Positions 1 through 8,584 of a stretch of DNA of 64,000 nt are shown piece after piece. The position numbers and the translations under genes were made by a program. Under the pieces are notes generated by a model. It was not told the origin of the DNA. It worked only from the letters and a program-made list of their open reading frames with translations, and ran no database searches. Origin of the DNA: Armigeres subalbatus (taxonomy: Eukaryota; Arthropoda; Insecta; Diptera; Culicidae); contig NC_085141.1 in the NCBI RefSeq assembly GCF_024139115.2, forward strand, positions 177,642,994 to 177,706,993, in the 5' to 3' direction. The stretch's first letter is position 1. Each line of letters begins with the position of its first letter.

Positions 1-773
1 ACTGATGAGGAGAGAAACCGACGGGAAATAAAGGCAGATGAAAAAAATCAAAATTATTCATTTGAGTCTCCATCGAGTTTGTTAAATTAAAAATTGTTTT
101 TTGGCCATAACTTCAGAGCCCATAGTTGGATCTGGTCAATTTACAAAAGGAAATAATAGGATGGGATTCCCCGTCGAATGCAACCTGTTTCGAGCAAATT
201 AAAAAACGATAGTATTTAAAACTCAGCGAATACTTTTTATCCGATTTTTGGGTACACAAAACTGTAATGAGGAACTAGTTTAATAAAACAAATTTCACAC
301 TAATAATTATTGAACGAAGAGCATAAAATAAAGTATTTTGGCTACTACGTCAGCGCATACTCCGTTCCGGCCAATTTTTAATAGGAAGCAGGATTCCCCT
401 TCGAAACTTGTTGCGAGAAAATCGATTGAGGACAAAAAAAGTGAGCGATACTATTTGCGCACACACATATTTGTCATTGTTGCACTAAACTTTGCCACGT
501 ACTAAGTAACTAAATATTCACCTTTTAACTATTTTTATTGTTGAATAATCACAGCACTTATATAAGTAAACAAATACTCTAAACAAATATGATCTACCAA
601 CCATTACCCCGATTAAATCTGCTGTATAAACACTACTTAATCTATCGATTGATACGTCGATTTAAGTAGTTCCTATGAGTCACTCGACAAAATAGGTTGT
701 CCATACGAATGATTTGGTCAGCACCAGATTTAGTTGGCAATCGTGAAGGCTAATTTTCACGACACCCCAAGTT
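1..773. other. AT-rich stretch, nothing recognised
   Basis: No reading frame with coding character, no splice-bounded exon and no terminal repeats were found here. Confidence 0.5.
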
Positions 774-880
774 ACACCCGATTTCGTCGGTAGTAGAAAC
801 AGTTGGTTTCATTGACACCCGATTTCATCGGTAATAAAAACAGTTGATTCCGTCGGCACCCGATTTTGTCGGTGTATCAG
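774..880. repeat. 41-bp imperfect tandem repeat
   Basis: The motif CACCCGATTTCGTCGG recurs at about 774, 815 and 856, a constant spacing of 41 bases, with AAACAGTTG between. A more divergent unit may lie before it, near 722. Confidence 0.75.
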
Positions 881-1129
881 GAAATTCACCATCTGTCAAA
901 TGTTTTATGGGGTAGGCACTAAATGTCAACGAAGGAATAATTAGTACGTTTTGACAGATAGGTAGCCAACATGTTTGGGGACGATAACAAAAAGAACCGC
1001 AGCGACAATCGTCCTCTATAGTTTATTACCTCTATTGTCAGGTGTTTGAAATTTTAGAAAAAAAATTATATCTTTCTTACTAGCTGCTGCATTCAAAAAT
1101 GAGGTTTTAACCATCGGAAGTTTTAACCA

Positions 1130-1303
1130 AAACTTTTTCCTTAGTACCGAAAATACCGGTACTTTCATTAAGCCAGTACCGGTATTTCGGTACCGAAAAT
1201 TGGGCGGTATTCCCGGGAATTCCGGTACCGGTACTCCCGGTACTAAAACCCTAATAATAACGATTATGAAAAACCACAACATGATTATGAAAAACCACAA
1301 CAT
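1130..1303. repeat. GGTACCGG-rich repeat and 2x21-bp tandem
   Basis: 1140-1250 is a run of overlapping palindromic GGTACCGGTA and CCCGGGAATTCC motifs. It is followed by two exact copies of a 21-bp unit (1262-1282 and 1283-1303, starting GATTATGAAAAACC). The 108-codon minus-strand frame over this region is a by-product of the repeats. Confidence 0.6.
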
Positions 1304-2013
1304 ACCACATTTTGACTGATGTGTGATATTTTGTTCATACAAGGAAATCGGAGATCTTTTCCTAGCAATTCAAACTCGCATTTGTTGTAGAATGTACACA
1401 GTTATGGGTTTGATGGATATCAAATATGGTTTGTAATCAATCAAATTTACTAAAATGAAACTGATTTCACAGAACTCCGGCCATATATCTTATAAGTTAC
1501 GCTTATTTTCATGTATAGCCAAAAAATAAGGGGTACCTCAATGAATGCAAAAGCTCGAAGGGGTACCTCTCAAGATAAAAGGTTGAGAACCGCTGTCCTA
1601 AACCATTGTGAATAGGTATACTGAATGTCAAATAGTTCATTTAAACATTCAATCATTTTGTTCAAATGGTAATATTAAGCGATTTCCTAAATTTGCACCC
1701 TTTTTGCTCCACCAGTGGCACAATTTCAAAAAGCTCGTAAAAGACGCATTCCATAAAACAGGGGTGAAATCAATATAGGTATCGAAAGAAAGCCATTTTT
1801 ATCTAGAATCGATGACATCATCCTACAATCGAGAAACATTTTTTAAATAGGGTAAACTGACCTATTATGGGTTAATCATCGCGTTAACCCTTTATAAGGC
1901 AGACGAATCTAAACAATAAATCAACAAAAGCAACAATATTACACAATGTTGACATGGTATTAAACTCAAATGTATGTTTGTTATACATTAAACAGTTCAG
2001 AAACATTGAAAAA
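1304..2013. other. Non-coding, short repeats only
   Basis: No gene seen. GGGGTACCTC occurs twice near 1532-1570, followed by TTGAGAACCGCTG, a wording common at ends of dispersed mosquito DNA elements. No matching opposite end was found. Confidence 0.35.
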
Positions 2014-2095
2014 TTGGTGGCAATATAGTTGCCACTGCCTGGCAAGCGGAACAACATTGGTGGCAATATAGTTGCCACTTTCCGGCAAGCGGGAA
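2014..2095. repeat. 43-bp tandem repeat, two units
   Basis: TTGGTGGCAATATAGTTGCC begins at 2014 and again at 2057. The second half of each unit (GGCAAGCGG) is also repeated, giving a period of 43 bases. Confidence 0.75.
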
Positions 2096-2726
2096 AACAG
2101 GCAACAACAAAAATAAATAAGAGATTTTTAAAAATCAGGTTTTAAGTAAAACCAGTCAAATCATGGCACGTTACATTTTTGGTGAAGAGTCCTAGTCGGA
2201 AAACGCATAATAAGTGAAAAATTTTTTTTTTGCGCTTTTATTCCCAAGGGAGGGGGGACCCTTGGGAAAAAACACAATTTTGTCAAAAATCCAAAAACCA
2301 AATATACAGAAAGGCAAAGCTTTTTTCACGCTAATCACGTAATAATCTAACACAAGAGATTTAAAATAATTAATGCCAACGGGAAAAAATATATCTTTGT
2401 CGTTTTTCTAACGAATTATAACTGAAAATCCAAGCCAAGGAACTGGCGGGTTAGGATGAGCGCGGTCGTCACCGTAATCGTCCCTACGTGGACGAATTCC
2501 AAAAAAAGATGGCGGGAAAATGCCATGCTTGTCGCTCGGATAAAAAAGCGCCCGTTGGACGCTAGGTTCCAACGAGAAACGAAATTAAAATAAAGCCAAC
2601 AAATGAATTCACTAATATAATTGCCTTTTGTACAGATTTAAAATCTCACAAGAGCGCAGAGTTTTCGCTTCTCGTAATCTAGATCGAAAAACTAATTTAA
2701 CAAAAAAAAACAAATTTGATTAAATA

Positions 2727-2917
2727 GGGGGAATGACGGCTTTGGCAGGTTTTGTTCTATTATTGGCAGGGGTTTTTTTTATGACTGACTAGGCTCAAAT
2801 TTGGCCCAAACATTCTTTGCATATCAAAGAATATTGTGGCCAAATTTCATAAAATTCAGTCGACAAAAACCCCCCTGCCAATAATAGAACAAAAACTGCC
2901 AAAGCCGTCTTTCCCCC
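2727..2917. mobile_element. TA-flanked palindromic MITE
   Basis: The 191-bp core begins GGGGGAATGACGGCTTTG and ends with the inverse complement. Inverted arms of about 45-50 bases (including TTCTATTATTGGCAGGGG) face each other over a short loop. TA stands directly outside both ends (2725-2726, 2918-2919), as expected of a Tc1/mariner-type target duplication. No transposase is encoded. Confidence 0.8.
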
Positions 2918-3311
2918 TATTAACGTTTCACTCCATGTCAAATCACTTTTTATAATCAATTACATTTAATCAAATTCTATTGAAATAAAGACTAACCTTA
3001 ATTGGAAAAATAAAAACTTTATCACCGAAACTAACTGTCCGCACTCTAGCCGATATGATTTAGAAATGGCTGAGCAAGGTATTCACAAATATTTACTTTG
3101 AGAAATTTTAACTAATATGTACTATTAAATGATTTTTAGACAAGTAAACAAGTAGACAAGTGGTATTTCATTGCTATATTTGGAGGCCATCTTGGTTTCC
3201 GCAAAGTATTCATTAGTTCGATATAAATATGAAGCTTTTATCCAAACCAATAAAGCTTTTTTATAACAGGAATTTTATGCTTTTTTAATTGTGCTGTATT
3301 GTAAATAGTTA

Positions 3312-3845
3312 CCGTCAACTGGAGGGAAGATGATCATTTTTAAGACAAAACATGCAATAACAATGTGTGTTTACATTTTAAATCGAAACAAATATTTTCA
3401 AAACATGTACTGCTATACGTTGCAATAATCAACAACTTTAGTTTTCTGAAATGCATTCGCATTTATTAAAATAAATTAAATTATCACACATTTTTTAAGT
3501 AATCTGGTTTGGGGTGAAGTTGATCAAGACAGCTCTACTAAAATCATTATGACCTAGTAGTCAAAATACACTAGGTTATTTGTATGAATGTTGAATATAC
3601 TACGTAAAGAAGTCTACGAAGTCAATATTTGAAACGAAAATAGCGTCATCTATGACTATCTCTCTCTTTCTTCCACAAAATACATTTTCATGATTATAAT
3701 CGAAAAACTCGGATTTCTACCTAGCGGTAACATTACTTGAACGGAGAATATTGTTGACTACCGTTTCATAAAAAATTTGGCACATTTGACTGACCCATCA
3801 AATGATCATCTTCACCTCAATGATCATCTTCCCTCCAGTTGACGG
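3312..3845. mobile_element. TA-flanked MITE with CCGTCAACTGGAGGG ends
   Basis: The left end CCGTCAACTGGAGGGAAGAT and its inverse complement at 3820-3845 define a 534-bp element with TA on both sides (3310-3311, 3846-3847). TGATCATCTTC is repeated just inside the right end. There is no coding capacity, so it is probably a non-autonomous mariner-type element. Confidence 0.8.
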
Positions 3846-3984
3846 TACTAAAATAAATAATTATTTTTGTTTTTAATCTAATTCATCCTATTTATTTAAT
3901 ATTGAATTTTGTTTTTGTATTGAAAAGTTGCAAAACGTTACAAACTTTCCGTGCAGCTTACATTGTGAACTCTTGGTAGTACTT

Positions 3985-4150
3985 ACTGGGATCTTCTCGA
4001 AGTCTGACTGGATGGGAAGCGAAGTGATTTGCTATGAGTTTTAACCAAGAGTTATCGATCCCTTCTTTAAAAGTATGCATTTTCCCGGAATGAGGGGAAG
4101 AGTATTTGATTCCTTCTTCAAAGTCTGATGAAAGCGTTTCCGTTAAAAAA
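3985..4150. repeat. Degenerate tandem repeat, about 65 bp
   Basis: Units contain a version of ATGCATTTNCCCGGAATGAGG followed by GATTCCTTCTTCAAA. The same unit returns at 4670-4860, beyond a microsatellite. The minus-strand frame here arises from the repeat. Confidence 0.5.
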
Positions 4151-4377
4151 GCACGTGATAGCTCTCTTTGAGATCGCCCGCCAGAATTGAACTGACAGTG
4201 TCGCCAACACAATCTCATCATTGTTCAGTTTACAATTGCTTCAACCGACGTATTGAGGAAAACAAAACAAAACCCAGCTGGTTTTGGAGTATGAAATTTT
4301 GATTTTTGGAACAATATTGGAAAATATAACAGATTCATTGTACAAAGGATCATGGTGCTGGTGGAGCAAAGATGATA

Positions 4378-4610
4378 AGTACAAGAGACACATGAAACAA
4401 ATAAGCAAATAGGACAAATAAGACAAATACAACAAATAAGACAAATACAACAAATAAGACAAATAAGACATATAAATCAAATAAGACAAAAAAAGATAAG
4501 TGAGACAAAGGAAACAAATAAGACAAAAAAGATTAGTGAGACAAATGAAACAAATAAGACAAAAAAAGATAAATGAGACAGATAAGATGACTCAGACAGA
4601 TTCTCCAAAT
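4378..4610. repeat. AAATAAGAC low-complexity array
   Basis: Dozens of variants of AAATAAGACAA, drifting to GAGACAAAT towards the right. The leucine/tyrosine-rich minus-strand frame across it is a microsatellite translation. Confidence 0.8.
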
Positions 4611-4669
4611 AATATAAATAAGACAATTTAGGACCTCTTTGATGATGAAAGGTTAAATAACTAATTCTT

Positions 4670-4860
4670 CAAACGCACGCATTGGCTTTCATTTGAACCA
4701 TGCATTTGCTCGTAAAATGGCGAACGAGTAAATGACTCCCTTAAAAATATGTATTTGCCAGGAATAAGGCGAGTTAATGCATGATTCCTTAATTGAACTC
4801 ATGGATTTGCTGGGAATTATGCAAAAAAGTAAATTACTCCTTCAAAAGCACTTACTCTAT
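4670..4860. repeat. Degenerate 65-bp tandem repeat, second block
   Basis: Same unit as at 3985-4150 (GCATTTGCTCGTAAAATGGCG and relatives, each followed by a GACTCCTTNAAA stretch), about three diverged copies. Confidence 0.5.
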
Positions 4861-5132
4861 GTCCAGAATAAGAAAAAATACAGATGACTCCAAATTAGTA
4901 GCGCCGATAAATATACCCACGTAAATAATTATAACATCATCGCTGATTTCCGTGAATGGTCGGTCATCTTCGAGGATCAAAATCTCGATCTTTACTAATC
5001 TCAATCTGTACCGTGAAAATTGATTTGTTTTATAAATAACTGAACAAAGTTTTTTTTTCACAGTATATATTTTTCACATAGTCCCATCTATTATTACCCA
5101 AAAATTTTACCGTTTTGAGTTCTGTTTGTATG

Positions 5133-5155
5133 TTGTTTGTTTGTTTGTTTGTTTG
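5133..5155. repeat. (GTTT)n microsatellite
   Basis: Five to six GTTT units in a row. Confidence 0.85.
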
Positions 5156-5697
5156 CTCTCATAAGTTAGGCTGAAGCCAAAGGTGAACGCATTATGTAAA
5201 TTATGTTTTTTGATCTCAATCGTCCATCAAAATTCATTCACTCTGCATCATTTTTCATTTATCATATGTTTTGAATCCACTTTATGGTCAGTATCAAAAA
5301 CCCAAATTGCGCTGCAGAATAGGCTGCGATTTGGCAAGGAACATCATTGCATCTGCAGTGCTTTTATGATCCCATGTGGGAGCTTGGTGCAACTATAGTC
5401 ATTGTACTATAGTGTGGCAGAGATAAAAACGAACGATTCAACTTTGTTTTGTTTTCTTAGGACTTCATTTATTTTTTTTATTGTATTTCTTCCAGAATCA
5501 TTATGAAAACATGGCTAGCATTTTGTTATAAGTTTTGTTTATTATTTCTGTTTTTGTACATGCGACTTTAACACTTTGAAACTGAAACTGTAGTAGACAT
5601 TTCATTTATTAAAACTGCATACATATTTATATCATTAGGTTTGATCCAATTTCAATTTTTTCCACTTCATTCTCGATTGGGTTTTACAATCAACAGT

Positions 5698-5813
5698 TCA
5701 ACAGGATTCCACCATTATATCCGCCAGACTACGGCCCAGTGACTATAATTTCAACAGGTACTGCGGTAAAACAAATGGCAAGTCGAAGTTGAAGGACAAG
5801 GAAGCAAAGTGAT
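5698..5813 (+). CDS. Possible terminal coding exon, unrecognised (low confidence)
   Basis: A pyrimidine-rich tract ending TCAACAG at 5697 could be a 3' splice site. The frame read from 5700 stays open for 37 codons to TGA at 5811-5813 and ends lysine-rich (motifs RLRPSDYNFNRY, then SKLKDKEAK). This would be the last exon of a plus-strand gene whose other exons lie to the left, but none was found there. The frame from 5698 is also open, for 31 codons, so neither frame is proven. A possible donor (CAG before GTACTG) at 5757 would make it an internal exon. I do not recognise the peptide. Confidence 0.2.
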
Positions 5814-6035
5814 CCGGTATGAGTTGGGTCCATTTCTTTCTTGTGGTGTCAAGTGTTATGTTATATACATTCGAATGTTTAAGTCAGTATGTTCAGCTCA
5901 GTTATATTCCTTCAAGGTCGTCTAATAGTTCACATAGTATTTTTACCCGCATGTACTTCTATCGTAGACACACTGTCAATCTTCTATAAGCGTTACAACA
6001 TATTTTCTAATCATCTTTTTTTAGAAATACCTTCT

Positions 6036-6687
6036 ATGGAGCCAGAGTTGGAAGATTTGAAAAAGCTTCAAAAGCTAATAAAGTCATCACCTCATAAAGA
6101 TGCTTTAAAAGTATGTAAAAAAACTCTTGAAATGTTCTAAATAATATTTCAACAAAATTTACTTATAGCCAATTTCAATTATCATAATAATTATCGTGTT
6201 AAATATGAAAAATAAAATGAATGTATGGAAATTGGCACCAGGTTACTTTTTATCATGATATTTATTATCATAAATGGCGTAATCTGAATAGGCTATCAAC
6301 AAGTTTGTTTTCAAACTTAACATTTATTCCAGTCAAAACTATTTTAAGCTTAATAATATGTAAAAAAAGATTTATTTTGGTAGGGTTGTGGTGAAGGCTT
6401 GGTTATTTTTAGTGAATGCGAAATTCAAGTAAAGGGTGTCCACATTGTACGATGATTAAATGAACTTTTATTCATTTCGTTTGATTTATTAGGGACTGTT
6501 TTGTGTACTTTTGGATTCATTGATCGAATCGAGTCAGCTCAAAACTGAAAAATCTGCCGAATCTTTTGTATTGTTTTACTCTTCTGAAATACGTGCACAC
6601 AAGTTGTGTACACAAATACATTTAATTGTGCGGTTTAACGAGATCTACATAAGAGCTAAATCCCAGAATACTCCAAAGTTGCGATGA
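6036..6687 (+). CDS. Unrecognised small two-exon gene just upstream of NASP (89 aa)
   Basis: Exon 1 starts at 6025 after TTTTTTTAG. Its ATG is at 6036-6038, and it runs in phase 0 to 6110, where a GTATGT donor follows. A TTTATTAG acceptor at 6485-6492 opens an exon at 6493 in the same phase, ending at TGA 6685-6687. The join gives 89 residues: a charged N terminus (MEPELEDLKKLQKLIKSS), a hydrophobic stretch (GLFCVLLDSLIES, about residues 26-38), then a mixed helical part (FYSSEIRAHKLCTQIHLIV) and a basic C terminus ending TPKLR. No signal peptide or known motif is visible, and I cannot assign a family. The second exon has no internal ATG start, so simple ORF scanning misses it. Its stop overlaps another ATG (ATGA at 6684-6687), and the NASP start codon lies only about 69 spliced bases downstream. 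That suggests a shared transcript or a tightly packed neighbour. Confidence 0.5.
6160..6290. mobile_element. Short MITE-like repeat in the intron
   Basis: Resembles 20990-21120 over its length: both carry TATAGCC near the start, TATCGTGTT, GATTGGCA- or AATTGGCACCA-type text and ATAAATGGCGTAAT. The ends read TATAGCCNATT and AATAGGCTAT, which are approximate inverted repeats. It lies in the intron of the small gene. Confidence 0.5.
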
Positions 6688-6723
6688 ATCGAAAAGCTCT
6701 GGGCCATAAACATCCCAGAATAG
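6684..6723 (+). other. Upstream ORF start and candidate 5'-UTR splice donor of NASP
   Basis: ATG at 6684 overlaps the stop of the preceding gene. CCCAGAATAG followed by GTAAAT gives a good donor at 6723/6724, and the NASP exon opens at 6820 after ACTTTTCAG (intron of 96 bases). Spliced this way, the frame from 6684 is a short upstream ORF of about 26 codons that ends by overlapping the NASP ATG. Unspliced, it runs 35 codons to 6791. This could lower NASP translation; transcript data would decide. Confidence 0.35.
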
Positions 6724-6852
6724 GTAAATCGGATGAAGATTTAAAGAAAATAAAGGCCAATGCGCAAATCATGTTTAAATCTAAATTTTAACGATCATTT
6801 TTTTCCTTTGACTTTTCAGAGTATTCGCAAAAAAAAATCACCGGAACAGAGA

Positions 6853-7576
6853 ATGGCTGAAAAATCGGAAGCTCTTGTTACAAAGGATGAGAAGGTGGCG
6901 GAAGCAAAGGAACTGTTCGGTCGTGGTAGTCGAAACTTCTGTATGAAACAGTACACAGATGCTGCCGATGATCTGAGCGCTTGCTGCGCCATCTACTCGG
7001 AACTGTATGGCCCTACTTCGGACGAGTGCGGCATGGCTTATTTGCTATATGCTAAGTCGTTGATTGCCCTGGGTAAGGACGAGAACAACTTGATCGTTCC
7101 GGGTGAGGGAGAGGAGGCCGATGATGACGACGAAGAAGACGGAGATGGTGAAGATGGTGACGAGGAAGGAGAGGGTGAGGGTGAAGCAGAAGGTGAAGAG
7201 AAAGAGCAAGATGCGGATAAAGATGATAAAACAGAAAGCACGGAAAAGGAAGCAGTTGAATCAGAAAAAACGGAAAATGGGGAGTCAAAAAAGGAAAAGA
7301 CCGCAATGGAAGGATCATCATCGAAGGCGGATGGAGAACCACAACCTGGACCTTCAACGGCAAACGGTGTGGAACATGAGAAGGATGACACAGAAGAAGA
7401 CGAGGAAGAAAAATGCGAAGGAAATTTGGAAGTTGCTTGGGAAATATTGGAGTTGGCAGTTAAAATCTTCGAAAAGCAAGGCGATAAATCATTGGACAAT
7501 TTGTCGGAGTGCTATTCGGAGTTGGCCAGTATTTCTCTTGAGAATAGCAATTTTGCGATTGCCATTAGTGATTACA
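6853..7576 (+). CDS. NASP: Histone chaperone NASP (SHNi-TPR family), exon A
   Basis: This exon codes for residues 1-241 of a 412-aa protein. NASP-family proteins (NASP/Sim3/Hif1) bind histone H3 or H3-H4 in nucleus and cytosol and supply them for chromatin assembly. The exon begins at 6820 after a pyrimidine tract and CAG. The in-frame ATG at 6853 (MAEKSEALVTKDEK) fits a family N terminus; 11 in-frame codons precede it inside the exon. Residues 15-75 form TPR1 (ELFGRGSRNFCMKQYTDAAD and following). Residues 84-190 are an acidic low-complexity insert of Glu/Asp/Gly runs, the histone-binding acid stretch that interrupts TPR2 in animal NASP. Residues 191-241 resume TPR2 (NLEVAWEILELAVKIF). The exon ends in phase 1 at a GTGAGT donor. 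It is followed by exons at 7637 and 23753. Confidence 0.9.
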
Positions 7577-7636
7577 GTGAGTTGTGAAAACATAATAATA
7601 AAAATATTATTCATTTATATTTAATTACTGTTTCAG

Positions 7637-7911
7637 AAAGAGCCCTGGCCGTATACGACAAAACCGGTAAAACTGACCGGCGGATTATTGCCGAAATACA
7701 CTATAAAATTGGTTTGTGCCATCTGATGCAAAACGAGTTCGAGGATTCCATTGTCGCTTTCCGTGAAGCTTGTAGCGAAATGGATAAAGTTGTTCAACAG
7801 GAACAAAGCAAGGAACAAACCGATGAAACAAAGGCTGCTATCAAGGATCTGGAAGAAACAAAGCAAGAAATTTTGGAGAAAATCGCCGAAGTTGAGGATA
7901 CGAAGAAGACG
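7637..7911 (+). CDS. NASP: Histone chaperone NASP, exon B
   Basis: Codes for residues 242-333. A TTACTGTTTCAG acceptor precedes 7637 and a GTAAGT donor follows 7911 (phase 0). It carries TPR3 (KRALAVYDKTGKTDRR) and TPR4, the SHNi-TPR part (IHYKIGLCHLMQNEFEDS, then IVAFREACSEMDKVV). A Glu/Lys-rich helix follows, likely coiled coil (QTDETKAAIKDLEETKQEIL). The 60-base intron before it is of ordinary insect size. The frame continuing past the donor to 8232 is intron read-through and loses coding character at once. Confidence 0.9.
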
Positions 7912-8499
7912 GTAAGTGTGTTGGTCAGTGGTGCAATTTATCAACAATGCCTGCTGAGTGTGATTCTTTTGTTTTGTATTTTTCTCTGCTCCTCTTCGCC
8001 TATGACGGTGTCTTTCAGGAGTAGCTTAGCTAACTCGGTTTGCCAACAGCGGGCTGAATTTGATGATCATTCGGCACCAATTTCCTGTCACTGTCTTTCA
8101 AGTGATAGTATTCACCCATACATTTATATAGGGTTAAAATGTATTCACGCAGCAGCGAGTGAACTGAATGGACTGTCACTGCGGGCTGCGTGTGTAATGA
8201 GAAGAGAGGTCTTTTGTTTACTCTATCTTTGATTGTTGCTGCTAACCATTTTCAGTTTTCACTGTTAGGAAGTGAGTGTGAAGAGGCAATGGTATCAATT
8301 TCAACAAATTTCAGTCACTGAGATTGAGAATTCGCACCACTGGTGGTCTTTTCCAGGTGATCTATTATACCACTAACATTATAACTTATAATTTATAAGT
8401 GACTAGAGAAATACGGCCCAAAACTTCTCAATCGGATAAGTTCGGTAGGTTGGCCGTCGTATGGCACATTTTGCTACTTAACGCGGAAGATGTTAGTCG

Positions 8500-8584
8500 G
8501 ATCTTCTTCTTCTTAATGGTATTACATCCCCAATTGGGACATTGTCGCCCCGCAGCTTAATGTTCGATCGATTTTGCATTCGTA
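8500..8584 (-). mobile_element. Feilai-type SINE, left piece (split by insertion)
   Basis: CTTCTTCTTAATGGTATTACATCCCC is the 3' end of the SINE on the minus strand. Text corresponds to the copies at 14760 and 16400. The SINE breaks at TGCATTCGTA (8575-8584) and resumes at the repeat of that word at 11405. A stretch between GTTC and the break is also deleted relative to other copies. Confidence 0.75.

Noticed and set aside
4241..4489. 82-codon frame with Tyr-Leu repeats on the minus strand
   Set aside because: Translation of the AAATAAGAC microsatellite.
7038..7624. Long frames on the minus strand and in another plus frame across the NASP acidic region (Ser/Pro-rich and Lys/Arg-rich)
   Set aside because: They are shadows created by GAG/GAT/GAA-rich codons of the real exon; splice sites and TPR content fix the true frame.
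7714..8232. 172-codon frame starting in NASP exon B
   Set aside because: Contains the exon up to 7911, then intron read-through; the GTAAGT donor and the phase-matched exon at 23753 explain the real ending.
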